A DNA stretch of 64,000 nt from Adiantum capillus-veneris (GCA_014529385.2 CM043966.1:89122587-89186586); one strand, 5' to 3'; counted from the stretch's first letter, positions 20,385-55,913 are shown. The notes: generated by a model not told the origin, from the letters alone. Numbers and translations: made by a program.

Positions 20385-22299
20385 GTAGGAGGAAGAAAGT
20401 GGGAGAGAGATTGAGGACAGAGACATAGAAAGTTGGAAAGAGAGAAGGGGAAGAGGATATATATACTATAAAACATTTTTTCTAGAAAAAAAGAGAAAAT
20501 ACAAATGAACAAAAGAGAGGATCAAGAGAGGGAAAACTAGAAAGGTGGAGGGACACTCTAAAAAGAAAACAAAACCATATAGTCACTTAGGAAGACCAAA
20601 AATTAGAAATTAAACCCAAAAACCCAAAAAAGTGGCTAGTAAAATAGCTATAGAGAATCAATATGTGGAGCAAGGCTGAAAATCGCAACCCTTTCCATCC
20701 ATCCTTTCAAATTTACCCTATACACGGATGGTAAATTTTTTGTAGCTCTTCCGAATAATGAGCGCTTCATGCAGCAAGCCCTTCTTTAAGGAATGGTATT
20801 AGAAATAGGCCTACATAAGGAAGAGCGCACCTTGTAGAACCCCTTCAAAGATCAATTGTGAATTTTTATATGAGACATAGATATATATTGGTGTTTTATA
20901 TATTTAGAGAAATTTGGTTTTATTTTCAAAGGTCAAGTAATAACAAGAATGTCTATAGTAGAACTATATGACCCAAGCCTAACGTGAGTTATAAGCTACA
21001 AATTAACTATATTGACTAGTTGCAATAGTCACTAGAATTGGTAGAGACATGTTCCAAGTTGAGTATCCTAACTTGCATCTTAGAGTTTGTACCATATGAT
21101 GTTCGAAATGAGTATGCAAAAAAAAATTCCTCTTTTGTAGAGCCCAATACTAGCCTCCTAGTTTGATACATTAAGCTCCGCATTTGTAAAACTAGATTCT
21201 CTTTAATCAAGTTGTCATAATCCCACTTGAAAGGGTACCTCTACATGGTCGTCGCACTCTTAAAAGTAAGCGATCATCATACTATAAGATGTGATCAGAT
21301 TTCTTTCTATTTTTTGGAAGAGAATTATTGATATTTTTGAATATGCCCTCCTTCTATATACAAAATATAGCTTGGCCAACTGAGGTTGTGCAGAACTGGT
21401 GTGATGGTCGTGAAGACCTTTCTATCCAATCAAGGACTTAACCGGATGAGGATGGTAAAATGTCATTTTCCAAATAGACATCTTTGTTAAATATGTCAAA
21501 GCTAGAATTTGAAGGATCCCTAACTCCGAGCAAGATTTTCTGAGCAATCTCTAAACCGAGCAAAAGAGCAAGCTACAATAACAAAAAAGCAAGGAGATCT
21601 CTTAAATTTTAGCACACAAACCAAGGGAGAGGATAGAGGTGCTATTTTTCACGTGATTTCAATATTCTCTTGTAGGTTATATATATACAATCACTAATAA
21701 GTAGACACTAAGCTAGCAATGCCCAAAATTGAAATTTTGTGACTACAATGTATGCAACATTAGGAAGACTGCCTATGAGTTGCAAGTCCTCTAATATGCA
21801 AGTCTAATGAGGTAGTGATGTTTGTAAAATAGAAATATTTGCCTAGACTATAATAGCATAGGACTAAAATAAACAATTATAAAGATACTAGCAATTTTGC
21901 ACAAGTATGAGTTTTACATACACTTTTAATTGTATCCATTCTAGAAACCTCTTTCTCAATTTTAGACCAATTTGAATTGTGTAAAGCTAGAAACCCCTTT
22001 CCTAGAGTAGTGGTAGAACGCTCCCATCCAAAAGAATAACTTTTCCTATTTTAGGTGTAGTTACAAATGTAGGGCCCATGGAAAATAGCTATAAAAAAAA
22101 AATTTAGTGTTAGAACACAAAGCTAGATCCACACTAACAAAAACAAAACGGTTTTGACAAATTCTCTTATGAACATCATAACATATTACCTGGGCAAAGG
22201 CATGTTCCCTTTACCCCAACTACCTCCCACTTAAAGGCAGAGCGCCAATAGGTGAGTGCTATTAGTTAAACTACAAGTATGTACAAGAAAATAGGTGAG
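19880..22299. other. AT-rich intergenic sequence, nothing recognised
   Basis: No gene or element recognised on either strand. An (AC)n microsatellite lies at 20353-20383, followed by a purine-rich stretch to about 20600. Confidence 0.6.
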
Positions 22300-24850
22300 A
22301 GACTCTCTCAACCTACACCTACTGCCTCGGGCACATGATCTACATGAAATCGTATCGGCTCTAGTGATAAGTGAGCATGCATATCCATGCTAGACCCTTC
22401 ATGGAAATCCCACAGACAACTATGTATGGTTTGCATAGCTCCACAATGCATCATGCTAGTGTTAGTCACCATATGACAGACAATCCTTGCTGCAAATGCT
22501 CCCATTGTAGCTGCTAGGTCAGGCCTCAATACTAGCAAGTTCTACATGAGATGTTCAAATGCTAACGAAATTTGTGCAAACCTTGTTGTACAAGCCTCCT
22601 CAACATTGTCTACATGCACTGCATCATCAGGACTACTCATCACGTATGGATGTGTCATCGTCGACAATGGGATGGCTATGTCCCTCTCATCTATGGGTGG
22701 AACTATGTGTCCTTGCATCAAATCATCAACCTCTAACATGAGCATATAAAAGAACTCCATATCTGTCATCTTTGCTTGTGTCTCTAGGGAGCATACCTGC
22801 TCTATCTCTATCTGCACAGACTGTGACAACACCCTTTGTGTCTCACTAGAGCACTCACACTCTACCTCTGTCTCTTTAGAGTCTATTGACATATCCTACA
22901 CAGCCACACGATCTGTCTCCTGAGCATACTGGAGATCACTAGTGAAGGAGACATGTCTCGTCCCTCGCTCTCATCACATGTTAGCAACAAAATCGAGACT
23001 ATGCCGTCTCGTACCTCAAATACATGCATAGGATATACCAGGCGACTCCGGGTTCCCCTAGCAATCACTAGTGGTCTGCAATGCATCTACAAATACTGCT
23101 CTTTAAGCAGTATCTCACACCCACAATTTGCTAAATGTCTCACTGAGATCACTCTACATCAGCTGAGGAACATAGAAAGAACACATGTAGAACTATATAG
23201 GATGCACCACTAGGTAATGACAAGGAAACATCTCCTACACCTGCAATATCAAATGCTAGACCATAGGCCAAGTGCACATGACCGAAGATTCCACTAGAGA
23301 AACTGTTGAACCACTCATGATGTGGTGTGACATGGAAAATTGCATCTTCATGTAACAACCAATGGGGAGAAGTGCCACCTCTCGAAGACATGTAAGCAAG
23401 ATGAATGCTAAAAGGTGAATGTGACATCACCGTCACTGGCATATGAAGCACACTCTAGTATGTGTCAAAACTTCATCTACATCACTCATACATCTTTGCT
23501 GTTGCCTCATACATCCAAACAACAATGCCTAATGTGCCCTGTGTGACCACAAACCAACATTGCATATATCGGAAACTACACGACCGTCATCTCTCATGAG
23601 TCATCATTGTTGACTCTCAACTGTCACACATCTGCTACATGGGTACCAGGAAATCAAAACTATGGCAAGAAATTCTGCTGGTAAAGTCTCCCCTATAAAC
23701 TAAGCAAAAACTCAAGCAAAATCTCAATTCAAAACCGTGGCAAAATGGCAACAAAGTGGGACATAACTCAACCGCTACATCAATCATAAGCATGATCAAA
23801 GCATCAACCTGATGCTCGCATATGCAAAATGTAGCTCTACCAAAACAATGTATAGTAGCAGTATCCAAGGCTCAATGTACTATGACGGAGTAACCTCTGC
23901 TATACCTAGCAAAGTCAGTGCATAGAAAAGAGCCAAGTGATAATGAATGCACAACGAGTAACAAAGACTCAAGACTGGGATAGACTTCTCTCCTGACCAA
24001 AGCATAAAATGCATAATCATATGTATAAGTAGTGAGCAAACACAATGCTGAAGACACTTCCCATAAGAAACTGCATACACAATCTGACAATTGTAAGTAG
24101 TTTGTACTTGTAACCTATAGAACCAAAACCTATGATGACTTGTAACATGTAGCCACTACGAGAATATGCAAATCTCACTCCTGCAAGAGTGGGTACAAAG
24201 AAAACCAATATGTGTCTGAAACTAACTAAACTTATCAAAGTGAGAGTTGAAACTCGATCACTGTCAAAGTGGGAGTCACATAAACCATTAGAGAGTAAAC
24301 TCTATATAAGCACAAAGCATGGGGAGAATCTAGGAAAAATCTCACAAAGTTTCCCCTGAAATTTGAGCAAAATCTCAAAATTCTCACCAAAACCACATAA
24401 ACCATGCGCAGACATTGAGTGTCTTAGTACCAAATCCACGTATGGTGTACATAAACTAACCAAATCCTGGCAATCTATGAGCGGCTCTATGGACAACTAC
24501 ACCTATCCAAACTCCATGTAAACTTATGAATCTACCACCTATGAGCTATAACTAGCTCACTTGAAATCTGCATATGCTAACATAACATAAAAACCATGCT
24601 AGAAAATACTCTCTCGGGTGACCCCATAGTCATACATGAAGACAATACATGTGCCGCATAGCCTTCACTGGAAAAAAAGGTGCAGCTTGTGAGAAAAATA
24701 GCCTTGAATATGGCATGATACCTCGTCGATCGAAAAACTCGTCGATAAAAAATCAGACACATGCAACAACCAACCACTTGTGGTCGTAAACACCATTTAA
24801 AAGCCGAACTCATTCATGGAAAATCTTCTCCAAAATGGTCCATTGACGTC
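22300..24850 (-). pseudogene. Decayed Ty1/copia-like gag-protease region (tentative)
   Basis: The best evidence is the frame at 23149-23451 on the minus strand. It contains FHVTPHHEWFNSF followed by IAGVGDVSLSLPSG, the pattern of plant copia proteases, where a DSGAS-type active site directly precedes FHVTP. Here that site reads HEDAI, so the catalytic Asp-Ser-Gly is gone. The next minus-strand frame downstream (22883-23086) has VIARGTRSRLVYP, similar to the GAG-pre-integrase region. Other frames in this span are short and unrecognised. Ancient, heavily mutated remnant; the rest of the 2.5 kb is assigned only by position. Confidence 0.45.
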
Positions 24851-25420
24851 ACTATGTGTCGATGTGTGTTGCCAAAGCAGGTAAGGTAGTATCATCGAAG
24901 CCGAAATCACCAAGGAGACAACGTTGGAGCCGAGCTGCTCCGGATGCATGCTAGAGGAGAGTCGATGCCACTCTCTCTTAATTGTCTCTTGTTGTGTCAA
25001 GGCTCGAATGCCGGGGAGTGTCTGTCGGAATAAGCGTGGGCGGGTAGCCGATGTCAAAGCTACATCAAAGGAGGCCAAACTGCTCTCACTATGTCAAAAC
25101 CGAGAAGAACGCTCGATGCCATCTTCCATCTCTGGACAGAAGCGTGCCAAATCTGTGATGTCAAAGCCGTGAAATTATTAAGTGGGGGTGTTGATGCCGA
25201 GAAGCCAAGCTAAGAGACAATATGAGAGGCTTGGTGATGCTCAAAGACGTCAGAGGAGAGCCGATGTGCTCTCTCTCCCTCAAGTAATTTCAACGTCGTT
25301 GTCAAGTACGAAGCAAGGGATTTGAACTTCGTACTCTTTTCCCAACCTCTTGATATTAAATAGGCATACCCCGAGCTGAGTTCAAACTTGACCCCTAGCA
25401 TCTAGGCCCTTAGTTTGACA
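24851..25420 (-). repeat. Probable 3' LTR end of a minus-strand Ty3 relic
   Basis: The span ends TTTGACA at 25420 and is followed by TTACTCCCCCCTTGG, which on the minus strand is a polypurine tract just before an LTR starting TGTCA. The same junction occurs at 56326, next to a related element. The left limit is uncertain. Confidence 0.45.
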
Positions 25421-26488
25421 TTACTCCCCCCTTGGAAAAGCATTTTTGTCCTCAAAAACAAAAGTGAGAAATTTCTTCTTAAAAACAATAATGTTTTCCC
25501 AAGTGGCACCTTCCTCAGGTTTGTCTTCCACTTGACTAATGCTTGTCAACATACATGATGACGTGTATGCTTGTCAACATACATGATACATACATATATC
25601 ATGATAGTTGAGCATGTTGACTAATTCTTGTCAACATACATGATACATACATATATCATGATAGTCGAGCATGACTCAAGTTCATGCGATTGAGTTGGAG
25701 AAATCAACCAAAATCTGTTGATCAATAACATTATAGCCCTTATGTAAGTGTTTACGTAAATAACTTACATGGAATACCGGATGAATGCGAGAGTGCAAAT
25801 GTAATGAGAGTTTATAGGCTATATCACCAACTCGCTTGAGTATCTTAAAAGGCCCACGATACACCAGAGATAATTTAGGTGTTGGCCCACTCTTTAGACT
25901 TTTTGAATGCTCTAGAACATGCAAAAATATCTCTTCCCCTTTTGTGAAGATAACTTGTCGATGTTTTTCATTATCATACTTCTTATACCGATCTTATGCT
26001 TGTCGAACCTTTTGACGAGCTAGTCTCAACATTTCCATATGTTCGTGGAGGAAATCCTTGACCTGCTGAAGCTTTTCAGTTGCCAACCCCACCTGATTGG
26101 TGAACTAGGTTGAAAACCATACATAAGCATGAAAGGACCAAAACCAATTGTCACATGCTTAGAACTACTGTAAGCAAATTCGAGACTAGGGAGATAATCT
26201 TCCTAATTTGATTGCTTCTTGCTGACGTATGCTCGTAGCATATCCTCTAGCACTTGATTGACTTGCTCAGTCCGACCATCCGTTTCAAGATGATCTGCAG
26301 TGTTGCCCTCCAAAAATGATTGTTTAGCTTGGGATCACGATCACTCACAATGTTACTTGGCAACCTATACAACCTGTATAGATTTCCCACAAATAAGTTA
26401 GATAACTCTAGAGTCTTAATTGTGGATTTGGTTGGAATAAACTTACAAAATTTAGTTAATCGGTCTACAACCACCCATACCAAGACAT
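25421..26488 (-). pseudogene. Ty3/gypsy integrase 3' part, decayed, first segment
   Basis: Minus-strand frames 25682-25924 (GPFKILKRVGDIAYKL then HPVFHVSYLRK, the integrase C-terminal GPY/F-type domain) and 26247-26483 (VVVDRLTKF, VSDRDPKL, the catalytic core) come from one element with frameshifts and stops. The reading is interrupted at 26489 by an insertion and resumes at about 27892. The family matches the relic at 56327-58100. Confidence 0.75.
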
Positions 26489-27796
26489 TGTTAGATTTTC
26501 TTCATCTCCAGATGCTTCGCACATTGTCTACAGGATCCTCACCACTCATGTGCACTGGCCCTTGGTTTTGGGTTGGTACCCGTACACCTGTTGGACAGGG
26601 GCTTTGCTGGTCTATTATGAGGCTATGACACCGGTCATTCTTCTCGATGCATCCTCTCATCCGTTCTTTACCTCACCACATTCCATTGCCTTCCCAGGGG
26701 GGGAGTTCTCCTATGTCGCGTGTCTTCACGACTTGCACTTGCAGACTCTCTCTTGGATTTTTTGTCCAGACCCGAGTGGTGAATGTTCTCCCACAGGTTG
26801 ACTTTTCCCAGGATCTCCTCTGACTCTTTTGTCCAATATTGTGTGTCTGCCATGGAACGACCGATCATAATGTAGCTTATATACCCTCGAGACGACTCTT
26901 CTCTCGGAAGATTGCATATATTGCAATCTCTACATGGATGGATTGCTTATCCTGTCATCTTGTCTACTATGGTGGATGATGCCTTCCCTATTGAACCTCT
27001 TCTTCCTGCTCTTCCTCACTCTTCTGCTCGAGCTTCTTTGACTTGGATATGCTACTGGTTTCCCACCTCGGCAGTTTCCTCTCCTCATGGTTAGAGTGTT
27101 CCTCTTCGGGGGGGGGGTCCCCATGTCTTGTCTTGGGTTCCTCCATCCCAGTGGTGATCATCGCTGATGGGCTATTGGACGCTGATCTTAGGTTACCTCC
27201 TCATATAAATCCTCTTCAGCAACTTATTCCGTAGCTTGCCACTCCTTCAACTTCCTTGTGTGACTTGATCGGAGTTTCCTCACCCTTGGTCATCATCACA
27301 TTGGTGCTGTACGGATTGTCGTGTTGTTTGACTGGCGCTCCTCATCCTTTTCTCCCGGGATTTACATCTTCTCTAGATTTACCAGGCGTGTTGCATTTTC
27401 CTCGATAGCTTCTCCGCATTTGTTGTTGAGGGGGGTGTTAGATTTTCTTCATCTCCAGATGCTTCGCACACTGTCTACAGGCTCCTCACCACTCACGTGC
27501 ACTGGCCCTTGGTTGTGGGTTGGCCAACTGTACACCTACTAGACAAGGATCTCATGCACACTTAGGGTCGTTCAATACATTTCCCACTTTAGACCTGTTT
27601 TGGTCACATATTCCCCCATTTATATTGGAGGGTCATATTTTTAGGTCATTGGGCTATATTGAGGATTATTGCCCAACCAGACCCTATTCTCCTATATATA
27701 GGAGGGGGGGCACACTCATTGTCTTGTCTCATCATCATGTAGAGTTTGCCATCTAGAGTTATTGGGCTGCCAGCCTTTCCACCATCTGTCTCCTCT

Positions 27797-27854
<58 letters not shown>

Positions 27855-27891
27855 CCATTGTCTCTTTCTCTCTCTCACCTTCCGCTGCACA
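26489..27891 (+). mobile_element. Rearranged LTR-element insertion inside the Ty3 integrase relic
   Basis: TGTTAGATTTTCTTC begins both 26489 and 27436, and the two copies stay similar for about 110 bp before diverging. The second is preceded by GAGGGGGG, a polypurine tract of the kind seen before copia 3' LTRs, and runs to about 27891 (GCTGCACA). The internal stretch has no recognisable gene. The first LTR seems truncated and no target duplication is visible, so this is a deleted copy. Its (CT)n tract is at 27807-27852. Confidence 0.55.
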
Positions 27892-27960
27892 CTCTGGTAG
27901 TCATGACCTCGTATAATGGCTGGTAAATCCACAATAAAATCCATATAGATACCTTTGGGG
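27892..27960 (-). pseudogene. Ty3 integrase relic, second segment
   Basis: Minus-strand residues MDFIVDLP followed by RGHDY continue the integrase core broken at 26489; the matching stretch in the related copy is at about 57255-57320. A G10 run follows at about 27958. Confidence 0.6.
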
Positions 27961-29395
27961 GGGGGGTCATTACAATTAAAAAATGCCTATCATTTGAGTT
28001 CAACACTAGGGATTATTTTTGTCTATACTTTCTCACATGTTTACATATAAAAGGGTGTTGAAAATTTGATCTTGGAAAAAAGTTTACAGATTGAATAGGA
28101 AAAGGGTCCCTTTTATTGGTGAAATATTCATAAATAAGGTGTTTAATAAATGGTCCTTGAACGCATACGATATATAAATTTTACATATAGTGACACCCCC
28201 CCCCCCCCGCAAAAAAGATAGATACTTTCTCATAAGACCGAGAGAAGGGTCCGTAGATATTACAATAATTTTTGGATATACCTCTACCATAATTATCACC
28301 AACTTGCATTATAACATCCCTTTGTGATCATGTACGAGAACAACAAAAGCTAATATCACAATACATAAATACATATTGCAAATTGGTATAAGTTAGTGTC
28401 TCGTAACTACATCATTCTACAATGCATTTTATATCCTCATTCGTATCAAACAAAGAAAGTAAACATTCACTCCTTATGCTTCATACACCAAAACTTGTTT
28501 TGGACAAATGTCAACAATTGCATTCGTTAGTTGCATTCATGAAGCTAGTTATGGACAAAGTCAAATCATTTCATTGGGCAACATTGAGGTTCTTGGTTGC
28601 TAGGACTTGTAGAAGAGGTTCAAACTCACACACTCCCTCATTATTCAATTGCCATTTTGAGCTGCCAAAGTGGTAGGAGTTTGCCGATAGGTTCCAATAC
28701 ATGCAAAGACACACTCTCTCTCAACTACAAAGGTGGGGGGTTATCGCCTACGATGGTGCTACCTAGAGGATTGAACCCAAACAACAAACTACCATTGCTT
28801 AAATCTCAAATGTTTTACATTTTTTAGTTTTAGATTGAGACTTTTGAGAAAACCCGGAGGACGAAGAGGTTTGAACACACTCCGCTACTGTGCTATCTAC
28901 TAACGTACAACCCCAACGACAGACTCCTATGATCCATTGCTTAATTGTAAAAGTCTGAAGTATTCTAGTTCTAGTGTAGAAACGGACTGAGACTTTGAGC
29001 CTTGAGGAAACCCAATAGATTTTTTATTGGTGTACACATGGATATGCGTTGCACGCATCGATGTTGAAGCTCTTCAAAGTTCAGACTTCAAGTTCCAACA
29101 ACACATGCACAAGAATGTTTTGAACCTAAATCGGGGTAACCGGACATGGATGATGGGGGACCGTCGACAGCCAGTCCTCTACCTTTCCAGACAGAAGTAA
29201 ATGTGGAGTCGTGACTCGTGAACACAGCTTGGAAGCACCTGGAAGTACCTACTCTCTCACACACATACACCGCGCACGCACAGTCACACGCACGCATGTG
29301 CGCCCGCACTTCTCATTATCTACTCGAAACTCCCCTCGCAAGTTCCCTCCTCTACACGCACCCACATATACACATACGTACACCTACGCTCTCTC
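27961..29395. other. Intergenic sequence upstream of the CDPK gene
   Basis: No gene recognised. A C10 run lies near 28199. Two diverged copies of a block containing CCATTGCTTAA and ending TTTGAG/TTTTGAG lie at about 28780-28870 and 28920-29010. Confidence 0.55.
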
Positions 29396-29849
29396 CTCTC
29401 CCTCTCTCTCTCTCTCTCTCTCTCACTCACAGGATCTGGCCAAAGGCGAGGGCTGTCTGCTGACAATGCCATGCATTGCCGAGTAATTTTCCTAGCCCAT
29501 GATCGACGATTTTGAATCGACCTCAGAAGTCATTACACGGCGGCTAGAAGCGTCGCTGTGCTAATGCGAAGGGGATCTGCGGGGTTACAGGTCATGTTGC
29601 GCTTTAGCAGCATGACATTTTGAAAATGCCTAAATAAATGCGAAGAAGTAGCCTCTTCCAGCTGCAGGTTTTTGGCCATGAACATTTTCTGTAGGAGGCG
29701 ATAATGGTTTATGCCTTTTTGGGCTTTGTTACTGGCAACACTTCAACGTTCTGCACTCGAGGAGCAGCGGCATTCTCAACCTCGTAGCATTCTTCATTCA
29801 CATCCATTCCTAGAACCTCACCGACCAGTGTGGATGCAAGTTTGACCAA
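29396..29849 (+). promoter_or_regulatory. Probable 5' UTR and proximal promoter of the CDPK gene
   Basis: A (CT)n tract at 29402-29424 lies 425 bp before the start codon; pyrimidine tracts are common near plant transcription starts. No convincing TATA box is seen and no 5' UTR intron can be decided from sequence. The start codon context is CAAATGGGG. Confidence 0.4.
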
Positions 29850-51402
<21,553 letters not shown>

Positions 51403-52745
51403 TGTGTTTGGAGGCCCTTTCCTGTTGGCTATGTAGAAAGCAAACACGATTTTCAAAATCAGAGGGGTATGTGCTCTTGGTCCATTGAAGACGAACCCTG
51501 GTAAACTTCTTGGCTCTGTAGTCGTCGATCATTAGAGATATTTCAAACACTAGGTCTCCTAACACTAAATTTGCAGCTCTTACCGGGCCATTTGTAAATC
51601 ACATTCAGTTGTAACTTGAGTTTGCGATTGATTTGTTAAAGATAGCCAGGGCATAGGTTTTATAAAGGGGTTTATCAATGTTGTCTTTGTTCGTGATGGG
51701 AGGACGGAGGCTTTTTGGAGCCTTTTTGACGCCCATTTTACTACGGTCAATGTCTGGGGCATCTCGTGCTTAACAAAAATTCAATTTGATTTGTATGGCG
51801 GTTTTCTTTATGTTGTTTACTCTCGTGTGGGTTGCCGTAGCATCGGACACTAGTTGAGTGTAGTCTCTTGCTTGCACACATACTCCACACCAAGTTATCG
51901 ATGCAAGTGCAGGCTATGGATCTTTTCTCGTGCAAGAATGTAAAGTTTTGACGTATGCCAAGGAAGCCAAGTAAGAGCTTTTTGTTTTATGGGGACTTGG
52001 TTTGGTTACAGATAGTGATGTTGAAGTGGATCAACTGAACTTCATTTTTTAGCTGTCCAGTACTAAAGAGTCGGATAAAAGGCTCTTCTATCTATGGAGG
52101 GTCTGCTTCAAATGTACATTTATGGTAAGAATAATGTGGATGTTGTCGAGTCCAGTATTCAAAGAAAACCTGTTAAATTAATGAAAAGTTTTAGAGTGAA
52201 ATTTTTAGGGGGGTGAGGAGTGAACCGATTCATAGATATCAAGACTCATCGCATAGACGTCTTTCTCTTTTGCAATTCTCTCTCTCTTGTATGTATCACC
52301 ACTACTTTCTCTTTGGTTATAACTCTATTGTGTCTCAATAAGAAGAGGAAACTCGAATAACCTAAATTGTTATCCAAAGTTCCCTCTTAATTATAAAGTC
52401 TCGAGTTCAGGCTGTGTCAAGTAGATCTTTGAGCTCTCTTGGGTTTATCCCGACAACATTAAATACCTCTTCTCTTCAAGTGCAGACAGGTTTCTTAGAG
52501 CTTTTAGAGTATCATGTCCTAAGTTCAAGACTAGGCATTTACACTTTTAAGATCTTTAATAGTGTAAAAATCATACTCTCATTTGTGCGTGTAGTGTTTT
52601 CCTTGACATAATTGTGATGGATTTTGTTATCCCAATTTTATCGAGATAATCAACACTTGTTTTTAGTCCGGTGCAAAAGATCTGTTAGGTCTCTTGGAAT
52701 AACCCAGAGAGGTAGATTTATGAAACTCTCTTGAATTCAAGCTTT

Positions 52746-52781
<36 letters not shown>

Positions 52782-53352
52782 TGAGAGAGAGAGAGAGTGA
52801 GATAGAGAAAACTAGAATAACCTTTTTATCCCCAACTTTGGTAGATATACCAAACTTCTCTTGAATTCAAGCTTTATTGAATAGAACATCGAGCTCTCTT
52901 GAAACATTTCCTGGGATGCTTAAAATCTCTTCTTTTCTATGACCCAAGTGTGGATCTTTGACATCTCTTGGGTTTGTTACTACAGCATTAAAATTCCTCT
53001 CCTTGTGAGCGTGGGCCTATAATTAGTCAATAAGACGAGAAAACCTTTCCAGCACCCAAGTATGTATATTCTTGGTCTGCAATGGTGATGGGGCAGCCAT
53101 GGTGGGTACATGCAGGGAGGGATTAAGCGAAGGTTAAGGAAGGTTTGCTTCGTCCTTGATGCAGGGGTTTGCTTCGTACTTGAATGCAGGGGTTTGTGCA
53201 AGTGCGATGGTTTTGTTCTGAGCTACCTGGACAGGAGCGTGGGTGCAACTTTGTGCATGGAACTCCTCCCATTGACCCGGGTGCAACCCGGCACTAAGGC
53301 AAGCATGCCGAATAGTCAGCACAAAGCGTGGCCAAGGCACAGCTCCAAGTTG

Positions 53353-53392
<40 letters not shown>

Positions 53393-53881
53393 TTTTTTCC
53401 CCACATTTACACATTTGGTGTGGCACTTGGAGCTGCGTCCCGCCCAGAGGTTAGAGAGCTTGCAGCGTATTTTGTTGGCATGCAATGGAAGTGTGGAAAA
53501 GCAGTCCCTAAGTTTGCACAAGTTGTTCTACTGCATGCCTAACAATGCATGACTCCTTGCACAACTAAAGCAACATGTTGTCACTGCATCAAAAATTAGG
53601 GATTCTACCGATTGTAGTAAGTGAAAAGGAGAATTGACACGTTGGACAAGTTGGTTGCGCTTCAAAAAATGGTGAAATCCCTCCATTTTATAGCGGTTGT
53701 AGCATGAGGGTGAGGCTTTGTGAGAGCTCGAACCACTCTGTGAGACCATAGCTTTTCTGTGCACCATAGATTTTGAGCCCTTGTAACCACATGGTGGAAC
53801 GGGGCTCTTAGACTCATATCTTGATGTGTGAGAGCAGTGATATCTTCCAAATTCATAATTGCACATGCGATGATCCTTTAA

Positions 53882-53928
<47 letters not shown>

Positions 53929-54018
53929 CCACCTCTCCAAATTCCAACAAATGGTGACATGTGGCAATGCTTAAACTTTGCCTCTAGGGACATAAGAGTA
54001 CGGCCTGCTTTATGTTGC
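51403..54018 (+). other. CDPK 3' UTR and intergenic sequence
   Basis: The first several hundred bases after the stop are presumably 3' UTR, with no clear polyadenylation signal chosen. Further on, GAATTCAAGCTTTATTG occurs at about 52734 and 52863, and CTCTTGGGTTT-type blocks recur at about 52435 and 52962. Microsatellites: (TG)n 52748-52779, (TC)n 53358-53389, (TC)n 53884-53925. No gene is seen. Confidence 0.55.
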
Positions 54019-54021
54019 TTA

Positions 54022-54305
54022 GGTGGTGGTCACACGAGGCTTAGTTATTAGTTATTTGATCTAATAACTAAGCCTCATTCTTGGTCGAACACAAGAAAGG
54101 GCATTAAATGAATAACTATGCTTACCCTTTGTAACTATGTCGATTTTGGCATAGTTGTGAAGTTCAAAGCATAGTTGGGAGGTTCAATGAATAACTAAGA
54201 CTTGCATGACCATGCAAGAGACTTAATTATTCATTTAAAGCTCTGCATGGACATAGGTGGCATAGTTATCTATAACTGATAACTAAGCCTTGCGTGACCA
54301 TAGCC
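54022..54305. mobile_element. Tourist-like MITE (PIF/Harbinger type)
   Basis: 284 bp with terminal inverted repeats of about 34 bp (GGTGGTGGTCAC... and, reversed, GGCTATGGTCAC...), 6 mismatches. TTA flanks both sides (54019-54021 and 54306-54308), the 3-bp duplication typical of PIF/Harbinger. A near-perfect internal hairpin (GAGGCTTAGTTATTA and its complement) lies at 54036-54076. No transposase; it would be moved in trans. Confidence 0.72.
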
Positions 54306-54452
54306 TTATAGTGTTGTAGGATTAGATTACTTGGCATTATATCACCACAGCCATGCTTTACTCTATGATTCCTACAAACCATCATGAGCTTGGAGTCGTC
54401 ATACAGATGTTTTTTTTTATATAGCTCCTTGACATTAGGATAACTCGAGTAT

Positions 54453-54542
<90 letters not shown>
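54453..54542. repeat. Compound (CA)n(GA)n microsatellite
   Basis: (CA)n at 54453-54482 joined to (GA)n at 54484-54542. Confidence 0.95.
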
Positions 54543-54546
<4 letters not shown>

Positions 54547-55445
54547 AGGGAGCTTTGGCCAATGCTCAAAATAAACTTATTCCTATCTTGGAAGACCTAA
54601 ATTAGATGGAATACTATAGAGGTGGGTAAAGTATACTTGAAGGATCTTACAATCCGCTACCTTCATTGAAAGTTTGTGGACTACCCTTTCATCTACAAAC
54701 ATACTACTTGTTTGTGTAGCTCTTTCTTACAAATCCATTTTCTTGAGACTTCAATTAGGTCTCCCCAATCTCAGAAAAATGAAAAGCCTTCTTAAGTGCA
54801 TAAGGGAAGGATGAGTTTAGGAAATGAAAAGAACCATGAAAATAGAAAGTCAAAAGACTTTTTGTGTCCATATAAAGAGATGGTTGAATGCACATTGATA
54901 CATGTGTTTTTATTTTGCTTATTTTCTCTTTTGTGTTTCTTCTCTTTGGCGTGTGTCCTTGCACTATATACGTAGTGATTTAAAAAAAAAACCTTTTACC
55001 ACCTATCAATCCTATTATGCACCTATATAATTATATCCACACACAATGCTACTTTACACTCAAGCCGTCTATATTGGTGACAATCAAATATGTAGTAACA
55101 TGAGACAATTGTTGCTAACACCACTCTGTTATATGTTGGTGAGACCAAATAGGAGGCTCCATAAAACCGGAGAAATTATCTCATGGACTGGGTAGTGTCT
55201 ATGAATAAGTCGCTATGTCTCTCTAGGAGATGAAGCTCACCCGTACCATACATATTATTCTCAGACCTAGAAGTCTCAAGAAATTATACATTAGAGTTCG
55301 AGTCGGAGGCCCAAACATACACTTGAATGGCTAGGTGAGTTAGCCATAGCTCTATACTACCTCTAATTGTGTATGACGATACCTCTAATTGATTTTGACA
55401 AACTCATTGAATCTGCTTACCAAAAATGAGCAGCATGTGCGCACG
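54543..55445. other. Intergenic, nothing recognised
   Basis: No gene or repeat structure found on either strand in this AT-rich stretch. Confidence 0.5.
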
Positions 55446-55462
55446 TGTATGTGTGTGTGTGG

Positions 55463-55536
<74 letters not shown>
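55446..55536. repeat. Compound (GT)n(GA)n microsatellite
   Basis: (GT)n with one GG interruption at 55446-55483, then (GA)n at 55484-55536. Confidence 0.95.
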
Positions 55537-55538
<2 letters not shown>

Positions 55539-55772
55539 CTACAAAGCATGGTTAAAAAACGTGCACTTAACCTCCATGCAAGAGCCATCATGTGTGCATG
55601 GGAGCTTGTGTTCACCATTAAGATGATAGGCCTCTCAAGGAGAATGGCAGAATCCCTTCTGAAGTTAGAGTAGCTAGTTAGAAGAAGAGAAGAGAGATTA
55701 TAACATCGTAGGAACAATCCCAAGAGGCCTCAAAGATGTCCAACGGACTATAGAAGTGCGTAGTATGTAGCC

Positions 55773-55775
<3 letters not shown>

Positions 55776-55814
<39 letters not shown>

Positions 55815-55834
55815 GTGGTTGCTATTGGATTGCT

Positions 55835-55913
<79 letters not shown>

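Noticed and set aside
19880-22299. Short open frames at 20001-20231 and 21016-21210
   Set aside because: No domain, no codon bias evident, and no continuation in a spliced model.
29088-29486. Open frames on both strands upstream of the CDPK
   Set aside because: Low-complexity CA/CT-rich sequence with no domain; treated as promoter and 5' UTR.
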